This document shows, one piece after another, positions 51,919-60,019 of a stretch of 64,000 bases of DNA (positions within the stretch are counted from its first letter, which is position 1; every line of letters starts with the position of its first letter). This DNA is from Candidatus Thermochlorobacteriaceae bacterium (GTDB lineage Bacteria > Bacteroidota > Chlorobiia > Chlorobiales > Thermochlorobacteraceae), in NCBI GenBank assembly GCA_029263855.1, contig JAJUFC010000003.1, positions 162,285 to 226,284 on the forward strand. Direction: 5' to 3'. Both the position numbers and the translations under genes were made by a program. The notes beneath the pieces were generated by a model, which did no database searches, was not told the DNA's origin, and saw only the letters and a list, made by a program, of their open reading frames with translations.

Positions 51919-52281
51919 TTAGAATATGAGGGAAGATATACAGGAAAACATTATATCCGTCACAAAGTAAAGTAATTCGGCTTTCTTCATCTTTGGATTT
52001 GGGGACTGAGAAGTTTCAACCTTTCGTCTTTCGATGATTTCTCTCTCGACGGATGGGCTAATTGGATAGACTCGCGCCGATGACGAGTTTTTTTTATCAC
52101 CTTTTTGAGAAGCCTTTCCCAGCAACCCTTGATCGACTATGGCTTCGAACTTTGACTTGATGTCAGCAATGGAGTCGCCAAAAAATGCGACTTCATAATC
52201 GCTGATTTTTGTAATGCCTTTGAGGCACTTTTTTTCATGATCAAATTGGATGTGCGCCGTATAGCCTTTGTATGTGAGCAT
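51919..52281 (-). CDS. HicB-like orphan protein with degenerate C-terminus
   Basis: A 120-residue protein. The first 52 residues (MLTYKGYTAHIQFDHEKKCLKGI, then VAFFGDSIADIKSKFEAIVDQ) match the partial RNase-H-like fold of HicB antitoxins. The rest lacks the usual DNA-binding ribbon-helix or helix-turn-helix tail and ends in a hydrophobic stretch (ELLYFVTDIMFSCISSLIF). No HicA toxin lies on either side. The region is more AT-rich than its neighbours and holds an A8 run at 52088-52095, so it may be a decayed toxin-antitoxin remnant. Confidence 0.55.
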   Translation of the reverse strand: MLTYKGYTAHIQFDHEKKCLKGITKISDYEVAFFGDSIADIKSKFEAIVDQGLLGKASQKGDKKNSSSARVYPISPSVEREIIERRKVETSQSPNPKMKKAELLYFVTDIMFSCISSLIF

Positions 52282-52417
52282 TGCGAGATTTTTTAAGTGA
52301 TAACTAAATACTATATGCCCTGCTTTTCTCCAAATCTAGACTTCCATAATCGCCATAAATTATTTTTTAGGGAAGCATCAAGATGTTTGAAACCCTCTAC
52401 CAAGAAAAACGATTTCG

Positions 52418-52425
52418 TATATTCG
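52418..52425 (+). promoter_or_regulatory. TATATTCG promoter box of lepA
   Basis: TAnnTTCG element 34 nt before lepA; the ten bases GTATATTCGC are shared with the typA promoter region. Confidence 0.43.
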
Positions 52426-52458
52426 CTTTCTCTTTATCAAACTTGATTTCTCTGAACT

Positions 52459-54303
52459 ATGCAAAGCGCACCACTCGCATCGACGACCAAAGCAGGACTT
52501 TCACTGCAAGACCGCATTAGAAATTTTTGCATTATCGCTCATATTGACCATGGCAAATCCACGCTTGCCGATAGGCTTATTGAGACGACTAAAACGGTTT
52601 CGCAACGCGAAATGATGAACCAACTTTTGGACGATATGGATTTAGAGCGCGAACGCGGCATTACGATTAAATCGCACGCAATTCAAATGCGCTATGCGGC
52701 GAAAAATGGTACGCCCTATATCCTGAATTTGATTGATACGCCCGGACACGTCGATTTCACTTATGAAGTCTCGCGCTCGCTTGCGGCATGTGAAGGCGCG
52801 ATTCTCGTCGTCGATGCCGCACAAGGCGTTGAAGCGCAAACAATCGCCAACCTTTACCTCGCCATTGATGCGGGTTTGGAAATTGTCCCCGTTATCAACA
52901 AAATTGATTTGCCTTCCGCCAACATTCCGAAAGTCAAACAGCAAATTATCGACCTTATCGGCGCAAAAGATGAAGAAATCATTTTAGCCTCCGCCAAAGC
53001 GGGCATAGGAATTGAAGATATTTTGGAAGCTGTTGTCGCACGCATTCCCGCACCGCCTGCCAATGTGGATAAACCTTTGCGTGCGCTCATTTTCGATTCA
53101 GTCTTTGATGCCTATCGTGGCGCAGTTGCTTACATCAGAGTTGTTGATGGCACGCTTAAAGCGGGCGATAATGTACGCTTTTTTGCAAATGGCAAAGTGT
53201 TTCGCGCCGAAGAAATCGGCACGCTCGGCATGACCAAACAGCCCGCGCCGATTTTAGAAACGGGCAATGTCGGCTATCTGATTTGCTCGATTAAAGACGT
53301 CAAAGACACCAAAGTTGGCGACACGGTTACAACGGCTGAAAACGGCGCATCAGAGCCACTTCCCGGATACAAGGAAGTCAAGCCGATGGTCTATAGCGGC
53401 ATTTACCCCGTCAATTCGGAAGACTTTGAAGAAATGCGCGAATCGCTCGACAAACTCGCGCTCAACGATTCAGCCCTCGTCTATACGCCCGAAAGTTCCG
53501 TCGCGCTGGGCTTCGGATTTCGTTGCGGCTTTCTGGGACTCTTGCACATGGAAATCGTTCAAGAGCGATTAGAACGCGAATACAACATGAACATCATTAC
53601 TACGATGCCGAGCGTGGAGTATCTCGTCCACACAACCGATGGCGAAGTGCTCAAAGTCGATAACCCCGCGCAAATGCCCGATGCAGGGAAAATTGAGAAA
53701 GTCGAAGAGCCGTATATCAAAGCCTCTATTATCACCACGACGGAATACATCGGCAACATTATGAAACTTGCCATTGACCGACGTGGCGAATACAAAGACA
53801 CAAAGTATCTCGACACCACGCGCGCCGAGCTCACCTTCGAGTTTCCGCTTTCCGAAATCATTTTCGATTTCTACGATAAACTCAAATCCATTTCCAAAGG
53901 TTACGCATCGCTCGATTATGAATATATCGGCTATCGCGAATCCGATTTGGTCAAACTCGATATGCTTTTGAACGGCGAGCCAGTGGACGCACTCTCCATC
54001 ATTGTGCATAAATCAAAAGCATATGAATGGGGCAGAAAGGTTGCGGGAAAATTGAAAGAGATTATTCCGCGACAGATGTTTGAAGTCGCCATTCAAGCCG
54101 CAATTGGCAGCCGTGTGATTGCCCGCGAAACGATTGGCGCAATGCGTAAGAATGTGCTTGCCAAATGCTACGGCGGCGACATTTCACGCAAACGCAAACT
54201 GCTTGAAAAGCAAAAAGAAGGCAAAAAACGCATGAAGCAAGTGGGCAGAGTCGAGGTGCCGCAAGAAGCCTTCCTTGCCGTCTTGAGCATTGATGAAGAT
54301 TAA
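52459..54303 (+). CDS. lepA: elongation factor 4 (LepA)
   Basis: A 614-residue translational GTPase. The start [22 protein letters not shown] is followed by G1 [15 protein letters not shown]2 in [14 protein letters not shown]3 [16 protein letters not shown] and G4 NKIDLP. The LepA-specific C-terminal domain ends with [25 protein letters not shown], which is diagnostic. LepA acts in translation initiation or ribosome assembly under ionic stress. The signal peptidase gene starts 5 bp after its stop codon, the classical lepA-lepB arrangement. Confidence 0.98.
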   Translation: MQSAPLASTTKAGLSLQDRIRNFCIIAHIDHGKSTLADRLIETTKTVSQREMMNQLLDDMDLERERGITIKSHAIQMRYAAKNGTPYILNLIDTPGHVDFTYEVSRSLAACEGAILVVDAAQGVEAQTIANLYLAIDAGLEIVPVINKIDLPSANIPKVKQQIIDLIGAKDEEIILASAKAGIGIEDILEAVVARIPAPPANVDKPLRALIFDSVFDAYRGAVAYIRVVDGTLKAGDNVRFFANGKVFRAEEIGTLGMTKQPAPILETGNVGYLICSIKDVKDTKVGDTVTTAENGASEPLPGYKEVKPMVYSGIYPVNSEDFEEMRESLDKLALNDSALVYTPESSVALGFGFRCGFLGLLHMEIVQERLEREYNMNIITTMPSVEYLVHTTDGEVLKVDNPAQMPDAGKIEKVEEPYIKASIITTTEYIGNIMKLAIDRRGEYKDTKYLDTTRAELTFEFPLSEIIFDFYDKLKSISKGYASLDYEYIGYRESDLVKLDMLLNGEPVDALSIIVHKSKAYEWGRKVAGKLKEIIPRQMFEVAIQAAIGSRVIARETIGAMRKNVLAKCYGGDISRKRKLLEKQKEGKKRMKQVGRVEVPQEAFLAVLSIDED

Positions 54304-54308
54304 AATCA

Positions 54309-55172
54309 ATGAAAATGAACTCGCCGTCATCAAAGTCCAAAAAGACTACAGAGAAAAAAACAGAAGGCGAAAAGCCATCGGCGCTACGTGAATGGCTGAA
54401 CGCGGCAGTCTTTGCCGTTGTTGCCGCCTTTCTTATCAACACGTTTTTATTCCAAAACTACAATGTGCCGACCGGCTCAATGGAGCGCACGATTTTGCCC
54501 GGCGATTTTCTCGTCGTGAGCAAACTTACTTACGGACCGCGCCTGCCGCTCATTGGTTATCGCCTGCCCGGCTTTCGCGAGGTGAAACAAAACGATATTG
54601 TCGTCTTCATTCAGCCGCGCACCGACGAAAACTATGTGAAGCGATGCGTCGCGGTTGCTGGTCAGACGCTTGAAATCAAAAACCGCGTGATGTATATCGA
54701 TGGCGTTGAATCGCCTCTGCCTGAACAAGGACAGTTCATCGGCGAAGCCGCACCACCGAACTATCCCGACCCTGCCATCTTCCCGAAATACGCGCCTTAC
54801 AACAAGGATAATTACGGACCGATTCGCATTCCCCAAAAAGGCGATACCCTTACGCTAACCGCACAGAACTATGAATACTACCGCTACCTTTTGGAATACG
54901 AAGGACAACAAGCGCGCTTGGTCAACGGTCAAGTCGTGCTGAACGGACAGCCGACCACAAGCTACATCGTCAAACAGAATTACTACTTTATGATTGGCGA
55001 CAATCGCGATAACTCGCTCGACTCGCGCTTTTGGGGCTATGTGCCTGAATCCAATATCGTCGGCTCGCCGTTGTTCATTTATTGGTCGTGGAATCCTGAT
55101 TTACCACTGCTCAACATTTTTGGGAAAATCGCATCGGTTCGATGGAGCCGATTAGGAACATTTTTGAAGTAA
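54309..55172 (+). CDS. lepB: signal peptidase I, first copy
   Basis: A 287-residue leader peptidase. After a basic, Ser/Lys-rich cytoplasmic tail a single membrane helix (about 30-50) leads to the catalytic serine Ser57 in PTGSMERT. The lysine base Lys111 is in YVKRCVAVAG, and Box E is GDNRDNSLDSRFWGYV. It removes signal peptides from exported proteins at the outer face of the inner membrane. A second full copy follows 5 bp downstream; the two are about half identical by eye. Confidence 0.96.
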   Translation: MKMNSPSSKSKKTTEKKTEGEKPSALREWLNAAVFAVVAAFLINTFLFQNYNVPTGSMERTILPGDFLVVSKLTYGPRLPLIGYRLPGFREVKQNDIVVFIQPRTDENYVKRCVAVAGQTLEIKNRVMYIDGVESPLPEQGQFIGEAAPPNYPDPAIFPKYAPYNKDNYGPIRIPQKGDTLTLTAQNYEYYRYLLEYEGQQARLVNGQVVLNGQPTTSYIVKQNYYFMIGDNRDNSLDSRFWGYVPESNIVGSPLFIYWSWNPDLPLLNIFGKIASVRWSRLGTFLK

Positions 55173-55177
55173 CTTGA

Positions 55178-56038
55178 ATGAACAACGAGCACGCACAAGA
55201 GCCTTTGAATGAAGATGAAATACTTGTAGAGCCTAACGCACGCTGGTGGCGCGATTGGCTTGAAGCCATTTTGTTTGCCATCATCATTGCGTTTGTGCTT
55301 CGCACATTTGTCGTTGAAGCCTACCGCATTCCCTCTTCTTCAATGGAAAACACGTTGCTGGTGGGCGACTTTCTGCTCGTCAATAAATTTCTTTATGGCG
55401 CGCCTCTTCCCTTTACCGACTTGCGTCTTCCTGCACTCAAACCTGTTGAGCCGGGCGACGTTGTCGTCTTTAAATTTCCACGCGATAAAGAAACGAACTT
55501 CATCAAACGGTGTGTGGCGACGGCGGGTCAGACGATTGAAATCAAAAACAAAGTCGTCTTTGTCGATGATGTTGAACAGGCGCTTCCTAGCGAGGCGAAA
55601 GTGAGCCACGAACTCGAACCGACGGGAAAAATCGACCGCGCCATTTTCCCCTACTTTTCAGGGTTTAATCGTGATAACTACGGCAAAGTGCGCGTGCCAA
55701 AAAAAGGCGACATCATCACGCTCGACGAGCAATCGTTTTATCTTTACAAATTGATTTTGGAGTATGAATCGCACTCCGCCGCACTCATGGGCGGAACGGT
55801 TTATGTAGATGGCAAGCCGACAGAAACCTATACAGTCGAACAGAACTATTACTTTATGCTTGGCGATAATCGCGACAACTCGCATGATTCGCGCTATTGG
55901 GGTTTCGTGCCTGAATCGCACGTTATCGGCTCGGCATTGCTCATTTATTGGTCGTGGAATCCTGATGTGCATTTATCAAACTTGTTTGAAAAATTCCGAA
56001 CGGTTCGTTGGGAAAGAATTGGTCGCATCGTTCATTAA
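55178..56038 (+). CDS. lepB: signal peptidase I, second copy
   Basis: A 286-residue paralogue of the preceding gene. A membrane helix at about 29-46 is followed by Ser55 in IPSSSMENT, Lys110 in FIKRCVATAG and Box E GDNRDNSHDSRYWGFV, so the catalytic dyad is intact. The region between boxes differs most, which may change substrate preference. Tandem lepB genes probably arose by local duplication and share the lepA transcript. The barrel-protein gene begins 43 bp later. Confidence 0.96.
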   Translation: MNNEHAQEPLNEDEILVEPNARWWRDWLEAILFAIIIAFVLRTFVVEAYRIPSSSMENTLLVGDFLLVNKFLYGAPLPFTDLRLPALKPVEPGDVVVFKFPRDKETNFIKRCVATAGQTIEIKNKVVFVDDVEQALPSEAKVSHELEPTGKIDRAIFPYFSGFNRDNYGKVRVPKKGDIITLDEQSFYLYKLILEYESHSAALMGGTVYVDGKPTETYTVEQNYYFMLGDNRDNSHDSRYWGFVPESHVIGSALLIYWSWNPDVHLSNLFEKFRTVRWERIGRIVH

Positions 56039-56081
56039 AAAACATCATATCTTGCTCTTGAAACCATCTGTTCATCTGCCT

Positions 56082-57332
56082 GTGAAAAAAGTTCTCTTTG
56101 TATTTCTCACCTTCTTTTGTTGTTCGTTATCGCTTCGTGCACAAGGGTCGCTTTATTCGGTATTTGGTCTTGGCGACTTGTCGTATTTGCCCTCGTCGCA
56201 ATCGAGCGGCATGGGCTATGTGGGCGTTGCCGTTCCGAGTTCGCTTTACATCAATCGCCTAAATCCAGCGATGCTTTCAGCGATAAACACCACGCGCATC
56301 AGCGGCGATTTATCTTACACAGGGTTTTCGGCGACCGGCAGTCTCGGCTCAACGTATCAAGCCTTCACGGGCTTTAGCGGCGCGGGGTTCGCCGTTCCGA
56401 TTTGGAAAACCGTGTTTGCAACAGGCGTTTATCCCTACTCGCGTTTGGACTATAATCAGCGACAAGTCGGGCGGCTCGAGCTTCCTGAAACGGATACAAC
56501 CAACCTCGAGTATCGCTATCGCGGCATCGGCGGATTAAGCACCGTGCCGCTTGCGCTTGCCTTCACGCCATACAATAATCGTTTCAGAGGAACAGTTCGC
56601 TTGGGCGTTTCAATGAACATTATGTTCGGAACGGTGGAGCGAACACGAGAAACCTTCTTTGGAAGCGCGCTTACCCCACAACTGACCAGTAGCATCGAAG
56701 AACGCGCCTCAGGCACGACATTCACTTTCGGCGGCTCTTACACAAAGCCTCGCCTCTTTTCTCGCACCGATTTGCTCACGTTCGGCGCGTCTTTCACGAC
56801 AGGCTCAACGTTGAGCGGCGAGCGACGCGATTTTCTAAGTGGTAACGGACTTGCAGATACGCTTCAAAATCCAACCAGCACAGTCAGATTGCCGTCGACG
56901 CTCGCGTTGGGCGTCTCGTATTTGAACGATGCCTATCTGCTCGGGCTTGATGTGGTGGTGCAGAATTGGTCGGCGTTTGAATACTTTGGCGAAGATGTCT
57001 CTTACACGAGAAACGCGCTCCGAATCAGTGTCGGCGGCGAAAAGCAACCCAGCCGTGAGCGACTTGCAACCTTTTTTCAACGCTTGACCTATCGCGCAGG
57101 GGCTTATTATCACCAAACGCCGCTCCGCTTTGCGAGCACAGCGATTGACGAAATCGGCTTCACGGCGGGCGTTGGCATTCCAATTTCAGGCGAGCTTTCA
57201 CGCTTCGATATCAACTTTGAGTATGCCATGCGCGGCACAACGGCACAGAATCTCATTCAAGAAAATATCTTTCGCGTGCGCTTCGCACTCAACGCGGGCG
57301 AACTTTGGTTTCAAAAGCGAAAAATTGAGTAA
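56082..57332 (+). CDS. outer-membrane beta-barrel protein, FadL/OMPP1-like
   Basis: The GTG at 56082 gives a textbook signal peptide (MKKVLFVFLTFFCCSLSLRAQ), so I prefer it to a longer frame running back into lepB (416 residues). The mature start GSLYSVFGLGDLSYLPSSQSSGMGYVGVAVP and NRLNPAMLSAI resemble FadL-like barrels, in which an N-terminal hatch precedes the strands. The rest is a series of alternating strands. It probably transports hydrophobic compounds or has a structural role; the substrate is unknown. It closes the lepA-lepB-lepB run. Confidence 0.75.
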   Translation: MKKVLFVFLTFFCCSLSLRAQGSLYSVFGLGDLSYLPSSQSSGMGYVGVAVPSSLYINRLNPAMLSAINTTRISGDLSYTGFSATGSLGSTYQAFTGFSGAGFAVPIWKTVFATGVYPYSRLDYNQRQVGRLELPETDTTNLEYRYRGIGGLSTVPLALAFTPYNNRFRGTVRLGVSMNIMFGTVERTRETFFGSALTPQLTSSIEERASGTTFTFGGSYTKPRLFSRTDLLTFGASFTTGSTLSGERRDFLSGNGLADTLQNPTSTVRLPSTLALGVSYLNDAYLLGLDVVVQNWSAFEYFGEDVSYTRNALRISVGGEKQPSRERLATFFQRLTYRAGAYYHQTPLRFASTAIDEIGFTAGVGIPISGELSRFDINFEYAMRGTTAQNLIQENIFRVRFALNAGELWFQKRKIE

Positions 57333-57342
57333 CGCTGTTCAA

Positions 57343-57360
57343 CGCCAATGCCACTTGGCG
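57343..57360. terminator. weak hairpin between convergent genes
   Basis: CGCCAA (57343-57348) with TTGGCG (57355-57360), 6-nt loop. The T-rich tract begins only 9 nt further on, so this is a weak candidate terminator for the barrel-protein gene. Confidence 0.35.
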
Positions 57361-57385
57361 ATGAAATCATTTTTCTTCTTCTGCT

Positions 57386-58477
57386 CTACTTCTCTTTTCG
57401 CGGAACGGCGAGGCGTTCTTGCATAAAGTTTTCCGCAACGTTCCGCGCCTCCGCCACGCCGATTGAACGCACTTCGCCCGTCTTGGAATGAATGGTGCGG
57501 CTTTCGGAGAACGACGGATACCACGCCGTTACGCGCTCAGGGTTATGCGTGAGAATGACGCACGGCACATTGAACGCATCGGCAAGATGCACCGCCGCGC
57601 TATCGGGCGTGATAAGCAAATCGAGTTTTGAAATGACGGCGGCGAAATCCGACAGCGTCTTCGTCTCGTCGCAACGTCGCGCGCCGCTTTGTTCGGCGAT
57701 GGCTTGGGCTTCGTCCGCGTAGGCTTTCGCGTAGAGAATGAGAAACGCGACATTCGGGAAATCTTGCTTCAAGGCGCGAATCAGCGACGCGAACTTTTCC
57801 ACGCCCCAAAATTTCAGTTTCAAACTCGCCGAAATGTTCACGCCGACGACTTTTTCTCCAACAAGCGAACTAAAAACTTTGCCAGCAAAAGCGACGGACG
57901 ATGGCGAGAGCGGAAACTGCGGACGCAAATCTTCTTCGTCAGGGTTGATGCGAAACGCGGTCAAAATTTCTGCGAGCGTCCGAAGCATTCGCGCGTCTTT
58001 TCTGAACGGAACTTTCAGGTCGTAAATGAAATCGTTTTCGCGTTCAAAGCCAACCGCGAAGCGCGCGTTTCCCAAAAGGCAAAAGAGCGTCGAGAGGCTC
58101 GACGGCGTATGCACCAAATCCACGATGAAATCATATCGCTCGCGGCGAATGGCAAAGAGCGCTTTGAAAAAATCAATCAGTTTTTGTTTCAAGACGAATC
58201 GCTTGCGAATGTGCGGGTTCGTATCAAGCGTGGTGGCATTGCGTTTATCGAGGAGCGCATCGATGATGATGCCGGGATAATGTCGTTTGAGCGTTGCGAA
58301 AATCGGCGTGGAAATCAGCGTGTCGCCGATTTGATTTTGACGCAGGCACAAAAGTTTAGCGCGATGAAAGTCAAAATCGGAAGGCGCGACGCGCTTTCGA
58401 TGAACGACTTTTCGAAGCAAGAGGATTGCGCCGTCGCGAATTTTCTTTTCAAGTTTTTTTAGGAACGGAATCGCCAT
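57386..58477 (-). CDS. glycosyltransferase family 9 (heptosyltransferase-like)
   Basis: A 363-residue protein of the ADP-heptose:LPS heptosyltransferase family. KLLCLRQNQIGDTLISTPIFATLKRHYP is the N-terminal family signature. YDFIVDLVH and VVGVNISASLKLKFWGVEKFASLI mark the two Rossmann halves, and LLITPDSAAVHLADAFNVPCVILTH is the nucleotide-sugar site. It probably adds heptose or a related sugar to the lipopolysaccharide core at the cytoplasmic face. It lies 19 bp after the SPFH gene. Confidence 0.9.
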   Translation of the reverse strand: MAIPFLKKLEKKIRDGAILLLRKVVHRKRVAPSDFDFHRAKLLCLRQNQIGDTLISTPIFATLKRHYPGIIIDALLDKRNATTLDTNPHIRKRFVLKQKLIDFFKALFAIRRERYDFIVDLVHTPSSLSTLFCLLGNARFAVGFERENDFIYDLKVPFRKDARMLRTLAEILTAFRINPDEEDLRPQFPLSPSSVAFAGKVFSSLVGEKVVGVNISASLKLKFWGVEKFASLIRALKQDFPNVAFLILYAKAYADEAQAIAEQSGARRCDETKTLSDFAAVISKLDLLITPDSAAVHLADAFNVPCVILTHNPERVTAWYPSFSESRTIHSKTGEVRSIGVAEARNVAENFMQERLAVPRKEK

Positions 58478-58496
58478 TCAAGTTGCTCTGCGCCTT

Positions 58497-59519
58497 TCAG
58501 GATTTTCCGTCTTTGAACATTTCTTTAATCGCGCCGAGCGAACTCAATACGCCCGTCGCTTCGTAAGGCAAGAAAATCGTCTTGCTCGTTTCGCCTGAGG
58601 CGACTTCCTTCAAGGTTTCCAAATAGCGCACGGCGATGAGGTATTGCGCCGACGTTTCAGCGGCTTTCGCCATCGCTTCGGTTACTTTTCTGATGGCTTC
58701 GGCTTCGGCTTCGGCGGTTCGGATTCGTGCGAGGGCTTCGCCTTCGGCAATTTTTCGCGCCGATTCGGCTTGACCTTCGGCGCGCAAAATGGCGGAGCGT
58801 TTATCCCCTTCTGCCACATTGATTTGCGCTTCCTTCTGACCTTCGGCTTCGAGAATGGCAGATTTCTTCGAGGCTTCGGCGTTGAGAATGGCGGCGCGGC
58901 GGTCGCGCTCGGCGCGCATTTGCTTTTCCATCGCCTCTTGAATGTCTTTCGGCGGCATAATGTCTTGAATCTCAACGCGATTGATTTTCACGCCCCACTT
59001 GTTGGTGGCTTCGTCCAAGATGTTGCGCAAGCGTCCGTTAATCGTGTCGCGCGAGGTGAGCGTTTCGTCTAAATCCATTTCGCCGACGACATTGCGAAGC
59101 GTAGTTTGCGTGATTTTTTGAATCGCGTCGGGCAGATTAGCAATTTCATAGACCGACTTCACAGGGTCAGTGATTTGAAAATAAACCAGCGCATTGATTT
59201 CGATATTGACATTGTCTTTCGTAATCACGTTTTGCTTGGGGAAGTCATAGACCGTTTCGCGCAAGTCTATCTTTATCGTTTGCGTGCTGACATAAACGAC
59301 GCGCCCTGTGGTATCGGTTTTCGCGTATCGCCAATCAATCGCGCGCGGCTGGTCAATAATGGGAATGATGATGTTGATGCCGCTCTCAAGCGTGGCGTGA
59401 TACCGACCAAACCGCTCGATAATCATCACCTCTGCTTGCTGAATGATGCGCACGCCCTTGAAGACGAACACCACGACCACCACCAACATCAAGAGCAAGA
59501 AAAATCCAAATACTGACAT
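58497..59519 (-). CDS. qmcA: SPFH/band-7 membrane protein, QmcA-like
   Basis: A 340-residue protein. One N-terminal helix (about 3-22) anchors it, followed by the band-7 domain (RIIQQAEVMIIERFGRYHATLESGINIIIPIID to about 200). A long Ala/Glu-rich coiled coil (AERDRRAAILNAEASKKSAILEAEGQKEAQ) comes next, then the conserved YLETLKEVASGETSKTIFLPYEATG tail. QmcA-type stomatins form large ring assemblies in the inner membrane. The usual partner NfeD is encoded immediately upstream. The ribosome-binding site is a perfect AGGAGG. Confidence 0.93.
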   Translation of the reverse strand: MSVFGFFLLLMLVVVVVFVFKGVRIIQQAEVMIIERFGRYHATLESGINIIIPIIDQPRAIDWRYAKTDTTGRVVYVSTQTIKIDLRETVYDFPKQNVITKDNVNIEINALVYFQITDPVKSVYEIANLPDAIQKITQTTLRNVVGEMDLDETLTSRDTINGRLRNILDEATNKWGVKINRVEIQDIMPPKDIQEAMEKQMRAERDRRAAILNAEASKKSAILEAEGQKEAQINVAEGDKRSAILRAEGQAESARKIAEGEALARIRTAEAEAEAIRKVTEAMAKAAETSAQYLIAVRYLETLKEVASGETSKTIFLPYEATGVLSSLGAIKEMFKDGKS

Positions 59520-59563
59520 ATAGCCTCCTTTTTTGAATAGGTTAAAATGGTTTTTAATCTTCG

Positions 59564-59998
59564 TTAAAACGACGCGACAATCAGCGTGGCACTATCGACG
59601 ACTTTCACGATGACTTCTCTGCCGACAGGAATAATTTCTTGGGATTCGGTTCGCGCGCGCCAATCGTCGCCGTCGATTTTCACTCTGCCCGTTTGGCGAA
59701 AGTTATCAATTGTTTCAATTACGACGGCTTTGCGTCCAATCAACCGATTGGCGTTCGTCTCAATTTTCTTCTTTGGCAAGAGGTATTTTTTGGCAAGCGG
59801 GCGCAGGGTGAAGAAAAGCACAAGCGAAGACGCGATGAATACGACGAGCTGAAACTCCAACGGGAAGCCAATGTAAGCCACAATCGCCGTCAGAAACGCC
59901 GCCGCGCCGAGACTGCCAAGCACGAATCCCGCCGAAAGAATCTCAATGATGATGAGCAACACGGCGGCAATCGACCACCAATGTCCGAGATTATCCAT
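59564..59998 (-). CDS. NfeD-like membrane protein
   Basis: A 144-residue NfeD short-form protein. Three membrane helices (about 10-70) precede LRPLAKKYLLPKKKIETNANRLIGRKAVVIETIDNF and the OB-fold segment GRVKIDGDDWRARTESQEIIPVGREVIVKVVD. Together with the SPFH gene 44 bp downstream it forms the usual stomatin/NfeD membrane-quality pair. Confidence 0.92.
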   Translation of the reverse strand: MDNLGHWWSIAAVLLIIIEILSAGFVLGSLGAAAFLTAIVAYIGFPLEFQLVVFIASSLVLFFTLRPLAKKYLLPKKKIETNANRLIGRKAVVIETIDNFRQTGRVKIDGDDWRARTESQEIIPVGREVIVKVVDSATLIVASF

Positions 59999-60019
59999 AA
60001 GAAAGTTAAGAAGACTGAC

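Noticed and set aside
57689..58462. 257-codon plus-strand frame opposite the glycosyltransferase gene
   Set aside because: Antisense shadow of a clear GT9 gene; sequence is dominated by Arg, Phe and Glu repeats typical of reversed codons.
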